From Romboutsia faecis (GTDB lineage Bacteria > Bacillota > Clostridia > Peptostreptococcales > Peptostreptococcaceae), in the NCBI RefSeq assembly GCF_014323405.1, contig NZ_JACRWE010000003.1, forward strand, positions 310,001-374,000: a stretch of DNA of 64,000 nt, read 5' to 3'. Shown here piece by piece: positions 20,226 through 29,708 of this stretch; positions within the stretch are counted from its first letter, which is position 1; each line of letters opens with the position of its first letter. A program made the translations under genes and the position numbers. A model generated the notes under the pieces. The model saw only the letters and a list, made by a program, of their open reading frames with translations, ran no database searches and was not told where the DNA came from.

Positions 20226-20759
20226 TTATTCCATAAATCTTGATATAAATTTACTTATACTTTCTTCTAAATCACCACAATCGTCAACTTCGACTATTCT
20301 TGGTGTAGACATTTCTCCACCATGTTCAAAGTTTACAACTGATATAACTATATCTTCTTCTTCAAAATTAAATAAAAGACCTATTAAGTGATCTAAATCT
20401 AAATTAAGATCACCTATATCTTTAACAGATGACTCTTCATATGCATCATCTATATAATTTCTTAAGCTTTGTGTTTTTCCATTTATAAATTCAACTGTTT
20501 CTTGATTTTCAGTTGTTTTACCAATAACAAAATGTAGGGCATATTCTTCATTTAGAAGTAAATCTATATAACCTTGAGCATCTTCTATATCTTCGTAGTC
20601 TTCATCAAATGTTACCACATCCATATAATCTTTATCTACTAAGCAAACTCTACTTATATTATTAGGATACTCTTCAAGTAACTCTTCATAGTTATCATTA
20701 TAGTAATTTATAAAATTGTTTAATTTAAATTCATCTGGTTTAACCCTTATTGGATCCAT
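20226..20759 (-). CDS. Hypothetical acidic protein, 177 aa
   Basis: Not recognised. Strongly acidic and cytosolic (many Asp/Glu: FDEDYEDIEDAQGY, FEEEDIV, VEVDDCGDLEES), with no signal or membrane segment. GGAGGAA precedes the ATG. It is upstream of the 3D-domain gene on the same strand, but 140 bp with a possible promoter lie between them. Confidence 0.65.
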   Translation of the reverse strand: MDPIRVKPDEFKLNNFINYYNDNYEELLEEYPNNISRVCLVDKDYMDVVTFDEDYEDIEDAQGYIDLLLNEEYALHFVIGKTTENQETVEFINGKTQSLRNYIDDAYEESSVKDIGDLNLDLDHLIGLLFNFEEEDIVISVVNFEHGGEMSTPRIVEVDDCGDLEESISKFISRFME

Positions 20760-20899
20760 TTCAAATTCCTCCCTTTATGTAATACTTATTAATGTCTGTA
20801 GGAAATTATAATATAACATAAATTTTTAACAATTAGTAGTTTTACTTTTATAGATTTATTATAATACTATATATCAAAATATACTTAAGGAGAGAAAAT

Positions 20900-21652
20900 A
20901 TGAAATATGTGAAAGAATCTTTTATAACAAAAGAAAAGCTATCTTTAGCTATTGTTGATAAAAGAATTACTATAGATATGGAAAATAAATTAAGGAACTA
21001 TAATATTAATATAATAAAAACTCCTTATTGTGATGGAACTTATAACGCTATTAAATATCATCCTGACATTAGCGTTTGTAAGCTAAATGATAATAACATA
21101 GTGGTAGCGCCTAATGTATACAGTTATTATAATGACATATTGAGTAATTATAATTTTAATGTTATCAAAGGTAATTCAACTATATCTAACAAATACCCTA
21201 ATAATATTCAATATAATGTTGCTATATTAGGAAATTATGCTATACATAATTTTAAATATACTGATAATATAATCCTAGAATATTTAGATAGGTTTAATAT
21301 AAAGAAAATAAATGTAAAACAAGGATACAGTAAATGTTCTATATGTATTGTAGATGAAAATTCACTTATAACTTCTGATGAAGGAATACATAAAGAAGTA
21401 ATTAAATATGGTATTGATAGTTTATTAATAGAAAAAGGATATATAGATCTATTTGATTTAGATTATGGATTTATAGGTGGATGTAGTGGATTAATATCTA
21501 AAGATACATTATCATTCTTTGGTGATATAAAAAAACATCCTGACTATAATAAAATACTAGAATTTGTAAATAAGAAAAACAAGAAAATCGTATCACTTAG
21601 TAATGAAAATTTGCTAGATTTAGGCTCATTAATTCCACTATGTACTATATAA
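20900..21652 (+). CDS. Hypothetical 250-aa protein, possibly DUF6873/GME-fold
   Basis: Soluble protein with alternating strand and helix. Motifs such as KTPYCDGTYNAIKYHPDI, VKQGYSKCSICIVDENSLI and the glycine-rich GFIGGCSGLISKD resemble clostridial proteins assigned to a GME (arginine-deiminase-like) fold; I recall the DUF6873 name but cannot confirm it. No obvious complete deiminase triad. GGAGAG precedes the ATG. Upstream of the HD hydrolase on the same strand with a 119-bp gap. Confidence 0.6.
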   Translation: MKYVKESFITKEKLSLAIVDKRITIDMENKLRNYNINIIKTPYCDGTYNAIKYHPDISVCKLNDNNIVVAPNVYSYYNDILSNYNFNVIKGNSTISNKYPNNIQYNVAILGNYAIHNFKYTDNIILEYLDRFNIKKINVKQGYSKCSICIVDENSLITSDEGIHKEVIKYGIDSLLIEKGYIDLFDLDYGFIGGCSGLISKDTLSFFGDIKKHPDYNKILEFVNKKNKKIVSLSNENLLDLGSLIPLCTI

Positions 21653-21771
21653 TAATGATTCAATATAAAATATAAATTTTAATATATTATTTGCTTAAAT
21701 TTTAAACTACTACTATATCAATACTGCTATAATTTTATTAATACTTTATTATTTTTTATAGGGGAGTTTAT

Positions 21772-22998
21772 ATGGATAGTAGAAAATTTGAAGATGTATC
21801 AATATGTGAAGATAATGATAAATATAAAAGGTGTATTATTAGAAACGGTGATATATATAAGCGTTCTAATGATATAAGAAGTGAGTTTAATAGAGATTAT
21901 AATAGGATACTTCACTCTAATGCTTATAGAAGATTAAAACATAAAACTCAAGTATTCTTTGCTACTAAAAATGATCATATATGTACTAGGATTGAACACG
22001 TAAATCATGTTTCTTCTGTTAGTTATTCTATTGCAAAGTATCTTGGCTTAAATACAGAACTTACTATGGCAATATCTATAGGTCATGATATAGGACATCC
22101 TCCTTTTGGGCATGATGGTGAAAGGGTTTTAAGTAATTTTACTAAAAATAAATTAGGGTATAAATTTTGGCATGAAAAAAATAGTCTAAGGTTTGCAGAT
22201 TATATTGAAACCCTTCCAACGCAAACAGACAAAGAAGTTAATTTAAATTTAACTTATGCTGTAAGAGACGGTATTATTTGTCACTGTGGGGAGGTAAAAT
22301 CTAAACCATTATTTCCAAGAAAAGAAAATATTGATTTAAATTTAATTTTAAAGCCAGGTGAGGTTTCTCCATATACTTGGGAAGGTTGCGTTGTTAAGAT
22401 TTCTGATAAAATATCATATTTAGGTAGAGATATAGAAGATGCACTTGCATTGAAAATTTTAAATAAAACCCAAATTATCGAACTAAACAATATAACAAAA
22501 AAGTTCAATATTCCCGATTTTGATAAAATAAATAATACAGTTATAGTTCATAATCTTGTTACTAATTTATGTGAAAATAGTAGTGTTGAAAATGGAATTA
22601 TGTTATCTCCCGATTATTCTGAGTTTATGGATAATATAAAAGCTTTTTGCTATAAAAATATATATTTTCATAGTCGACTAAATAATTTTCAAAAATATGT
22701 AGAACTCGTTTTAAATACAATATTAAATACATTAGAATCAATTTATGAAGGCGAAAATACCTTAAATAAATTAAATGAATGGTTGGATATTTACCCTACT
22801 CTTTGTGATAGTTTTTCAAAATGGCTTATTAAGTATAGTATAAATTATAAAGAAAATATTAGAGGTTCTAAATATGATAATATTAAGATATATCAACTAA
22901 ATAATATAGATAATTACTATCAGCTAATAATTGATTATGTATCATCTATGACAGATGCATATGCTATTAAAATCTTTAATGAAATATTAAGTTTTTGA
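21772..22998 (+). CDS. HD-domain deoxynucleoside triphosphate hydrolase, dGTPase-like
   Basis: 408 aa. The metal-binding HD signature is complete: RIEHVNHV for the first histidine, GHDIGHPPFGHDGE for the paired HD, and a later Asp in KISDKISYLGRDIEDA. The N-terminal NRILHSNAYRRLKHKTQVF is typical of dGTP triphosphohydrolases, which cut dNTP to nucleoside plus triphosphate. The precise dNTP is not predictable. GGGGAG precedes the ATG. Confidence 0.88.
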   Translation: MDSRKFEDVSICEDNDKYKRCIIRNGDIYKRSNDIRSEFNRDYNRILHSNAYRRLKHKTQVFFATKNDHICTRIEHVNHVSSVSYSIAKYLGLNTELTMAISIGHDIGHPPFGHDGERVLSNFTKNKLGYKFWHEKNSLRFADYIETLPTQTDKEVNLNLTYAVRDGIICHCGEVKSKPLFPRKENIDLNLILKPGEVSPYTWEGCVVKISDKISYLGRDIEDALALKILNKTQIIELNNITKKFNIPDFDKINNTVIVHNLVTNLCENSSVENGIMLSPDYSEFMDNIKAFCYKNIYFHSRLNNFQKYVELVLNTILNTLESIYEGENTLNKLNEWLDIYPTLCDSFSKWLIKYSINYKENIRGSKYDNIKIYQLNNIDNYYQLIIDYVSSMTDAYAIKIFNEILSF

Positions 22999-23121
22999 TA
23001 TAAATAATACTAGCTATAATTTATTATTTCCAAATTTTGTTTCAATCCTTATTGATTGGGTATACATATTAAGGTAAAATATTATTTACATAAAAATATT
23101 TAAACATAAGGAGAATTAGAA

Positions 23122-23442
23122 ATGGCTGGAGATAGAATAATATGTCATTGTAAAAATGTTTCTTATATTGATATAAGAAAAGCTATGATACAAGGAGCTC
23201 GTACTTTAGATGAGATAAAGGATATGACTGGTGCTGCTACTGGTTGTGGTAGATGTGCTGGTGAAATAGAAAAGATATTAGCATCTGTCTGTGGATGCTT
23301 CAATGTTTCCCTTGAATCTGTAGTTAATGCTGTAAACAACGGTGCTGATACTGTAGAAAAGGTTACTGAAGAAACTAAAGCAGGTGGTGCTTGCGGAAGA
23401 TGTAAGGCTCTTATCCAAAATGTAATTGATATAAAGAGATAA
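23122..23442 (+). CDS. Tandem BFD-like [2Fe-2S] protein
   Basis: 106 aa made of two BFD modules in a row. The first has ICHCKNVSY ... GCGRC, the second VCGCFNVSLESV ... ACGRC: each has a C-x-C and a C-x2-C pair, enough for one [2Fe-2S] cluster. BFD modules deliver electrons in iron release and redox enzymes. Two modules in one free-standing chain suggest an electron shuttle. GGAGAAT precedes the ATG, and a terminator directly follows. Confidence 0.88.
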   Translation: MAGDRIICHCKNVSYIDIRKAMIQGARTLDEIKDMTGAATGCGRCAGEIEKILASVCGCFNVSLESVVNAVNNGADTVEKVTEETKAGGACGRCKALIQNVIDIKR

Positions 23443-23443
23443 T

Positions 23444-23478
23444 AAAAAACTACTGGATATGATGTCCAGTAGTTTTTT
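23444..23478. terminator. Bidirectional terminator
   Basis: The 14-bp arms AAAAAACTACTGGA / TCCAGTAGTTTTTT with a 7-base loop separate the tandem BFD gene from the convergent epimerase-like gene. Confidence 0.87.
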
Positions 23479-23506
23479 ACATATGCATATTTTATAAATT
23501 AATAAC

Positions 23507-24376
23507 TTATAATACTGATATTTTATATGATGTTTTAAATTTTTCATTTATTTTTAATTTATTAATATATGCTTTATTTGAATATTGATAGTCAGAGTTT
23601 ATATTGTCTGCTAATCCATACCAAGGTTCAATACATATAAATGGTGCTATACTATCATCTTCGTAATATGGACTCCATATACCCACTAATGGGAAGTCCT
23701 TAAGTTCAACTTTTAAAATTTCATTTTCTTTATTTTCTAATATAGTAATCTCATCTATATTTGTATAAATTAATGCGTCATTACTGAATAAACTAGGTTT
23801 TAAATCAATAATATCAAGACTATCGACATTTTTAGTTTGATCATGATAAGGACCATTAAGGCTTATATTACCTACCTTATCTCTGTATTTAAATTTAAGG
23901 CTATAATTATGTATAGACTTATTATCATTCATAGGAATATTAAACGCAGGATGTGCTCCTATTGAAAAATATATATCTTTATTATCTATATTTTCTACTT
24001 CCCATTCTATAACTACACTAGACTTTGTTAATATATATCTAACAATCAAATTAAATGAATATGGGTAATAAGCTTTTGTTTTACCATTTGAAATAAGTAT
24101 ATAAGATACTGAATTATCAGTAATTTCTAATACTTCAAAATCCATATCCCTAGCAAATCCATGCTGATTCATTATATATGTATTACCTTCAATAATAGTT
24201 TTATTATCTTTTAGCTTTCCAACTATAGGAAATAGTATAGGAGAACGTCTACCCCAATATTTATCATCTCCACACCATAATATATCTTTTTTATTTTTTT
24301 TTGAATATATTCTAGTAAGCTCTGCCCCAGAATTCATAGATTCAATTATCAAATTTTCATTTTGTAATATATTCAT
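23507..24376 (-). CDS. Aldose 1-epimerase family protein (LacX-like)
   Basis: 289 aa beta-sandwich protein. ARDMDFEVL and the SIGAHPAFNIP motif, whose His is the catalytic residue in this fold, are intact, and ICIEPWYGLAD supplies the conserved Glu. Related to galactose mutarotase and LacX/YeaD-type hexose-6-phosphate epimerases. It would interconvert anomers of a sugar or sugar phosphate in the cytosol. Monocistronic; AGGAGGG precedes the ATG. Confidence 0.85.
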   Translation of the reverse strand: MNILQNENLIIESMNSGAELTRIYSKKNKKDILWCGDDKYWGRRSPILFPIVGKLKDNKTIIEGNTYIMNQHGFARDMDFEVLEITDNSVSYILISNGKTKAYYPYSFNLIVRYILTKSSVVIEWEVENIDNKDIYFSIGAHPAFNIPMNDNKSIHNYSLKFKYRDKVGNISLNGPYHDQTKNVDSLDIIDLKPSLFSNDALIYTNIDEITILENKENEILKVELKDFPLVGIWSPYYEDDSIAPFICIEPWYGLADNINSDYQYSNKAYINKLKINEKFKTSYKISVL

Positions 24377-24522
24377 AACACCCTCCTAATAAATTTATAT
24401 ACATATATATTAATCTATATATAGTATTTTATAGTAAAAATATTAAAAACGAAATAAATTGTAATAAATTTAGTTTTTTTTACCAATAATAAATGTAGAT
24501 TAATTAATGGAGGTAATTACAT

Positions 24523-24819
24523 ATGACTTTAAATTGCAATGCACATAATTGTGCTTATAATAACTCAGGTACATGTTATGCAGGTAGTATAAAAGTAATA
24601 GGATCTGAAGCAAACAGTACATCAGATACTAAATGCTCTACCTTCACACCTGAAGATAATAGTAATCTTACAAATATTAATAGTAATTATTTTACTACTT
24701 CTAGTGACATCAACTGTAAAGCTAAAAAATGTAATTATAATATTAACTCTACTTGTACTGCTCCTAGCGTGCTAATAAACATGAACAACGCTACTTGTGA
24801 GACTTTTATTTCTGAATAA
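24523..24819 (+). CDS. Double DUF1540 cysteine-rich protein
   Basis: 98 aa with two copies of the DUF1540 pattern: LNCNAHNCAYNNSGTCYA ... CSTF, and INCKAKKCNYNINSTCTA ... CETF. Each copy has four cysteines in the same spacing and probably binds a metal ion. Such proteins are frequent in spore-forming Firmicutes; function not established. GGAGGTAAT precedes the ATG. Confidence 0.87.
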   Translation: MTLNCNAHNCAYNNSGTCYAGSIKVIGSEANSTSDTKCSTFTPEDNSNLTNINSNYFTTSSDINCKAKKCNYNINSTCTAPSVLINMNNATCETFISE

Positions 24820-24826
24820 TATAAAC

Positions 24827-24872
24827 AATAATAAACCTCTATCATATTACATATGTATAGAGGTTTATTATT
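24827..24872. terminator. Terminator after the DUF1540 gene
   Basis: AATAATAAACCTCTAT / ATAGAGGTTTATTATT, a perfect 16-bp stem. Confidence 0.83.
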
Positions 24873-24939
24873 TGTATCTGATAATATAGTTTGTAATAAT
24901 TTAATATATAAATATATTTTGATAAAATAAATTCAATAA

Positions 24940-24996
24940 AAAATAGAATCTATAGAGATATACTATAATAAGTATACTCAATATAGATTCTATTTT
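24940..24996. terminator. Terminator after the family 3 glycosidase gene
   Basis: AAAATAGAATCTATA / TATAGATTCTATTTT, a 15-bp stem with further pairing inside. It lies just past the glycosidase stop on the minus strand. Confidence 0.8.
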
Positions 24997-25015
24997 AATA
25001 TTAAATAACTAGCTA

Positions 25016-26776
25016 TTAATATCTTGTATCTAGTAGTCCACAATAAGCATCAACTGGACTTACACCTTTGAATTCAGAACGTCCTAACATCTTTTCAACT
25101 AATGCTTTTAAAGTTATGTCTTTATTGTCATAAGTATTGATGTAAGTTTTAACTTGAGGTACATCAGCTAAGTGGAATGGACACTGCACTGATATAAATA
25201 TAGTTGGTACTTCATTTACATAGAATGGTATATCTGGAGTACCTTTACTTGCTGGCCATTGTATACGTTGATCTGTATTTGGATTAACAACAGCAACATT
25301 TATTATTAAGTCATAGTTATCAGTTAAATCAGATATAGGTCTCTTAGCAGCATATATACTTCCTATAGCTTTTCTTCTTTCTTCAGCTGGAAGACTCATT
25401 ATTTTTTCAATTGGTGATTCCCATATGCTAACTTCGAATCCTCCTTCTTCTAATTGAGCTTTTAATATTTCAGTTGGCTTAGGTCCTTGAGCACCTATTA
25501 ATGCACCAAATCCACCTTCAGTTCCTTTTACATCAACAAGTAAAACTCTTTTATGCTTTTCAACAGATATTGGGAATATATCTTCATTGTTTTTAACTAG
25601 AGTTATAGCTTTATCAGCAACTTCAGCAGCTATTGCTACGTTTTCTGGTAAACCTATTTTGGCCATAGCTTCTTCTTTTGGTTGTAATATTTCTGTTTTA
25701 GCTTTTTTGTGAAGACCTAAAGCAGCCTTTGTTCCTAATATTCTAGTTAAAGCCTCTTCTAATCTTTCATCAGTTATTATTCCATTCTTGTATCCTTCTA
25801 ACATCCAAGCGAAATCTTCATCTGGATCATTGAAGAATAAGAATAAATCACTACCTGCAGCTATTGCAGTTGGTAACATTTCACTACGCTTCATAGCAGA
25901 AGTCATTGCAACCATGTGAGAAGCATCAGTTACAACTAAACCATTGAAATTCATTTTTCCACGTAATAAATCTGTTAGTATATATTTATTTAAAGTGGCA
26001 GGTAATATTTGCTCTTGTACTGTTGCATCTGGATTAAAGTGACGAACATAACTTGGTAAAGATATATGTCCTGCCATTATTGATGGAAGACCAGCTTCAA
26101 ATAATCCACCGTAAACCTTACCAAATGTTTCATCCCACTCTTCTACTGATAAGTGGTTTGGAGCAAATGATAAATGTTGGTCCCTTTCATCTATTCCATC
26201 CCCTGGGAAATGCTTTGCCGCAGGAGCAATACCGCTTTCCATTATTCCTCTCATGTACTCTAATGATAATTCTAAAGTTTGATCTACATCTTCAGACCAA
26301 GTACGAGTTGATATTATTGGATTTCTCCAGTTTCTGTTTATATCAACTATTGGAGCAAAACTCCAGTTACATCCTATAGCAGATGCTTCTACACCAGATA
26401 CTCTCCCCATTTCATAAGCATATCTCTTATCATTTGTAGCTGCTATTTTAACTTCATTTCCTATATATGTACCATCTACACAAGCACCATTACCACCTGA
26501 TTCAGTATTAGCTGCTATTAATAAAGGTATTTTACTGTTTTCTTGTAATATTCTATTTTGTTCATATACTTCTTCTGCTGTACCAGGATTGTAACGAACA
26601 CCAGCTATGTGATAGTTATCTAACACACCTTTTAAGTATTCTTCATCACGGCTAGCACCCATGTTTATAAATAATTGTCCTATTTTTTCTTCTATTGTCA
26701 TATTTGCAATAGTATCTTGTACCCATTTTACGCCTTCATCATCAAGATTATAAGGCTGTATTCTTAAATTTACCAT
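25016..26776 (-). CDS. Glycoside hydrolase family 3, NagZ-like beta-N-acetylhexosaminidase
   Basis: About 586 aa. The N-terminal barrel has KHFPGDGIDERDQH, where the Asp-x-His pair on a mobile loop is the acid/base typical of NagZ-type enzymes, and VVTDASHMVAM with the nucleophile Asp. A C-terminal alpha/beta domain follows (about 390 onward). No signal peptide, so it probably acts in the cytosol on imported muropeptide fragments. The start is placed at 26776 because AGGGGTGA lies before this ATG; a longer frame starts at 26803. Confidence 0.88.
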   Translation of the reverse strand: MVNLRIQPYNLDDEGVKWVQDTIANMTIEEKIGQLFINMGASRDEEYLKGVLDNYHIAGVRYNPGTAEEVYEQNRILQENSKIPLLIAANTESGGNGACVDGTYIGNEVKIAATNDKRYAYEMGRVSGVEASAIGCNWSFAPIVDINRNWRNPIISTRTWSEDVDQTLELSLEYMRGIMESGIAPAAKHFPGDGIDERDQHLSFAPNHLSVEEWDETFGKVYGGLFEAGLPSIMAGHISLPSYVRHFNPDATVQEQILPATLNKYILTDLLRGKMNFNGLVVTDASHMVAMTSAMKRSEMLPTAIAAGSDLFLFFNDPDEDFAWMLEGYKNGIITDERLEEALTRILGTKAALGLHKKAKTEILQPKEEAMAKIGLPENVAIAAEVADKAITLVKNNEDIFPISVEKHKRVLLVDVKGTEGGFGALIGAQGPKPTEILKAQLEEGGFEVSIWESPIEKIMSLPAEERRKAIGSIYAAKRPISDLTDNYDLIINVAVVNPNTDQRIQWPASKGTPDIPFYVNEVPTIFISVQCPFHLADVPQVKTYINTYDNKDITLKALVEKMLGRSEFKGVSPVDAYCGLLDTRY

Positions 26777-26947
26777 ATATATCACCCCTATATTTAGTGT
26801 CATTTAGTATCTATAATAAATTTATCATACTTTATTTAATTATACAAGTATACAAGTATTATTTATTTTTCAAATTTATTATTTTTACATTCTTTATCTT
26901 AATTATTTATCATACACAAACCATATAGATAGTAATCTATTTGCAAT

Positions 26948-26983
26948 AAAAAAGTCTTAGGCTTGTTAACCTAAGGCTTTTTT
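26948..26983 (-). terminator. Terminator of the van regulatory operon
   Basis: AAAAAAGTCTTAGG / CCTAAGGCTTTTTT lies about 30 bp beyond the vanS stop codon. Confidence 0.85.
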
Positions 26984-27012
26984 ATAATTATTCAACAAAT
27001 TTTTATAATGGT

Positions 27013-28128
27013 TTAATCCACTGGTAAAATAACTTTAAACAAAGTTCTATTGTTATCACTTTTGACTATAATTCGTCCTCTATGAGCTTCTATTAAATTT
27101 TTTGTAATAGCAAGTCCTAAACCAGAACCACCATCATTTCTATTTCTTGATTTTTCAACCCTATAGAATCGATCAAATATAAAGGGGATATCTGATTGTG
27201 GTATTGGATCTCCATAGTTGATTACTTCCACTACTGCTCTATTATCTTCTTTTCTAGTAACAATATCAATGTATTTTCCATCATTACCATATTTCATTGC
27301 ATTGTTAATTAAGTTTTCTAATACTCTTACAAGTTTATCTGGATCTGCATTTACTATTAGTTTATCTTCAGAAAAATTAGCTCTTATTTCCATATTTGAT
27401 TCATTTAACTGATAATCTAAATATGATATTACTTGAGATACTAATTCTACTAAGTTGATATTAATTTTATTGAGTGGTAATGAATTATTTTGAAGTTTAG
27501 TTAGTTCAAATAGATCATTTATAAGTATATTTAAATCCTTAGATTTCTCATAAGCTATATTTGTATAATATCTAAGTTGTACTTCATCTTTATATTTATC
27601 TTCTTCTATTAAATTAAGATATCCTATTATAGATGTTAATGGAGTTCTTAAATCATGAGATACATTAGTTATTAAATCTGTTTTTGTTTGTTGAGCTTTT
27701 CTTTCTTCTATTGTTTTATTTTCTAATTGTTCAATTATGTGGTTTATATTTCTTGCCATATTTCCTACATCATCATTTGAATCTACATCAATCCTTTGGT
27801 CTAAATCTCCACTTGCCATTATTTCTACACTTTGCATTAATGATGCTATATTTTTTGAAGTTTTTAAGGTAATCATAAGATATATAGCTAATGTTAATAA
27901 GAATCCCATAATTATATATAGTAAATCACCAAAATAGTTATTTTTTATAAATAAAAATAAGTGTATTGCCTCTCTAAGAATTGGTGTATATTGAAAATCT
28001 CTTGCGATAGTGTATAACATAAGCAAAATAAATAATGCAATTAATGCACTCAATCCCATATATATAATTTGTGAAAATATATACTTATACACTTTAAGTA
28101 CATATTTATTTTTTTCCTTATTTTTCAA
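27013..28128 (-). CDS. vanS: VanS-like sensor histidine kinase
   Basis: 371 aa. Two membrane helices (about residues 16-40 and 68-90) frame a short extracytoplasmic loop. A HAMP domain follows (about 90-142), then the H-box NVSHDLRTPLTSIIGYL with the phospho-acceptor His, an N-box (LINNAMKYG) and G-boxes (GSGLGLAI). Together with the adjacent VanR it should sense glycopeptide or wall damage and phosphorylate VanR. Its start overlaps the vanR stop by 11 bp. It is the last gene of the vanY-vanR-vanS unit. Assignment rests on similarity of layout and on the cluster. Confidence 0.88.
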   Translation of the reverse strand: MKNKEKNKYVLKVYKYIFSQIIYMGLSALIALFILLMLYTIARDFQYTPILREAIHLFLFIKNNYFGDLLYIIMGFLLTLAIYLMITLKTSKNIASLMQSVEIMASGDLDQRIDVDSNDDVGNMARNINHIIEQLENKTIEERKAQQTKTDLITNVSHDLRTPLTSIIGYLNLIEEDKYKDEVQLRYYTNIAYEKSKDLNILINDLFELTKLQNNSLPLNKININLVELVSQVISYLDYQLNESNMEIRANFSEDKLIVNADPDKLVRVLENLINNAMKYGNDGKYIDIVTRKEDNRAVVEVINYGDPIPQSDIPFIFDRFYRVEKSRNRNDGGSGLGLAITKNLIEAHRGRIIVKSDNNRTLFKVILPVD

Positions 28129-28813
28129 TTTTATATCCTACCCCCCATACTGTATGAATTACCTTACTACCTTTCATATGTTTTTCTATTTTATCTCTTA
28201 TTCTACTCATATGAACCATAACAGTATTATTAGATTGATAGTATTGTTCTTTCCATACTTTTGAGAATATTTCCTCTGTGCTAAATACTCTTCCTCTATT
28301 GCTAGCTAATAAGTATAGAATATCAAATTCTCTTGATGTTAATTGTATTTCACCATCATCAACAGTTACTATATGTTTACTTTTATCTATTTTTAATGAT
28401 TCTATTGTTATTATATTATCTCTACTATTCTCTTCTCTATGATTGAAGTAATATGCTCTTCTTAAAAGTGCTTTTACTCTAACTGTAAGTTCTAATGGAT
28501 TAAATGGCTTTGTTATATAGTCATCTGCACCAGTCATAATACCTTGTATTTTATCCATATCTTCTGATTTTGCACTAAGCATTAGTATAGGTATATTCAT
28601 TTTTTCTCTTATTCTCTTGCAAGTTTCTATACCATCCATCTTAGGCATCATCACGTCTAGCACAATTAATTTAATATCTTTGCTGTTAACAATTTCAATA
28701 GCCTCTTCACCATTACTTGCTTTTATTACTTCATAACCTTCATTTGATAAATATATTCCTAATAAGTTCCTTATTTCAGCTTCGTCATCTACTACAAGTA
28801 TTGTATTTTTCAA
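28118..28813 (-). CDS. vanR: VanR-like response regulator, OmpR family
   Basis: 231 aa. The receiver domain has the acidic pair (VVDDEAE), the phospho-acceptor Asp in LIVLDVMMPKMDG, and the conserved Lys in YITKPFNP. The C-terminal winged helix (about 130-231) has LTSREFDILYLLASN and VWGVGYKIEK. It likely binds the 11-bp tandem repeats upstream of vanY and of the ligase gene. Its start overlaps the vanY stop by four bases (ATGA), so translation is coupled. Confidence 0.9.
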   Translation of the reverse strand: MKNTILVVDDEAEIRNLLGIYLSNEGYEVIKASNGEEAIEIVNSKDIKLIVLDVMMPKMDGIETCKRIREKMNIPILMLSAKSEDMDKIQGIMTGADDYITKPFNPLELTVRVKALLRRAYYFNHREENSRDNIITIESLKIDKSKHIVTVDDGEIQLTSREFDILYLLASNRGRVFSTEEIFSKVWKEQYYQSNNTVMVHMSRIRDKIEKHMKGSKVIHTVWGVGYKIEK

Positions 28814-29532
28814 TTTATCTCTCTCCTTACTAAGTCATATTGTTTATTCTTTAAATATTCTTCTAAAGTTATTCTATTTTGAAAAATTTCTTTAGCTGCT
28901 TTTTTTCCAACATATCTTATATGCCATGGTTCATAGGATATACCTGTAATATTTTCTTTTCCTTTAGGGTATCTTAATATGAATCCAAATTTATATGAAT
29001 TACTTGCTAGCCATTTAGCTTCTTTACACTTTTTAGTGAAATTTCTTCTTTCATTTGTTACATCTATTGATAAACCAGTTTGATGTTCACTTTTACCTGG
29101 TAAAGCAACATATTTATCTGCATACTCTTTTCCTTTTGCTTCTAATCTACTTAAGTAGATATCATTTTGTGTATTATAAGATCTATAGGCAGAAGTAGCT
29201 AAGAAATTTATACCATCATCTTTTGCTTTTCTAAATAATTCCTCTATTGCATTTGATGCAACTTCTCTCATTTGCTTTTCTTCTTCTATTGAATTATTAA
29301 TAAAAGGAATATTGGGCTTTTTTAAATCTAATGGTTCATAACTATCATTTAAAGGATTATATTTATTTACTAGTAATAATGCTCCTTCGCATTCTTCTAA
29401 ATCATTATTAGTAATATCTTCGTCCTCTAATATATAACTGTAATTATCTATGTCTAATTTACTTAATCTACCAATTGGTAAAGTTATTCCTAATGACAAT
29501 GTTGTTGATATTAATATATTTTTAAGTTTCAT
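28810..29532 (-). CDS. vanY: VanY-like D-Ala-D-Ala carboxypeptidase
   Basis: 240 aa. An N-terminal hydrophobic stretch (about 5-20) looks like a signal anchor. The zinc peptidase motifs are intact: SEHQTGLSIDV (148-158, first His and Asp) and EPWHIRYVG (201-209, catalytic Glu and last His). VanY enzymes trim the terminal D-Ala from remaining pentapeptide precursors outside the membrane, removing the vancomycin target. First gene of the vanY-R-S unit, with a promoter carrying the putative VanR repeats. Confidence 0.9.
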   Translation of the reverse strand: MKLKNILISTTLSLGITLPIGRLSKLDIDNYSYILEDEDITNNDLEECEGALLLVNKYNPLNDSYEPLDLKKPNIPFINNSIEEEKQMREVASNAIEELFRKAKDDGINFLATSAYRSYNTQNDIYLSRLEAKGKEYADKYVALPGKSEHQTGLSIDVTNERRNFTKKCKEAKWLASNSYKFGFILRYPKGKENITGISYEPWHIRYVGKKAAKEIFQNRITLEEYLKNKQYDLVRREIN

Positions 29533-29576
29533 GTCTATCGTCTCCTTATTAAGTTCTTGACTTAATTTTAAGAAAT

Positions 29577-29619
29577 AGACCTTAAGTAATTTATAAATAA
29601 ATGTTAAGTTTTCTTAAGT
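29577..29619 (-). promoter_or_regulatory. Putative VanR operator, four tandem 11-bp repeats, vanY promoter
   Basis: Read on the minus strand the block divides into ACTTAAGAAA, ACTTAACATTT, ATTTATAAATT and ACTTAAGGTCT, four phased repeats. It matches 38 of 43 positions of the block upstream of the ligase gene. Position and phasing suit an OmpR-family regulator; VanR is the obvious candidate. Confidence 0.75.
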
Positions 29620-29655
29620 TTATATATATTTTTATTAAATATCATAATATTAAGA

Positions 29656-29691
29656 AAGGTGTATACTTAGATAAGCCTAAGTATACACCTT
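29656..29691 (-). terminator. Terminator between vanTr and vanY
   Basis: AAGGTGTATACTTAG / CTAAGTATACACCTT, a perfect 15-bp stem. It separates the ligase-to-racemase unit from the vanY-R-S unit. Confidence 0.78.
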
Positions 29692-29708
29692 ATAATATAC
29701 ATTATTTT

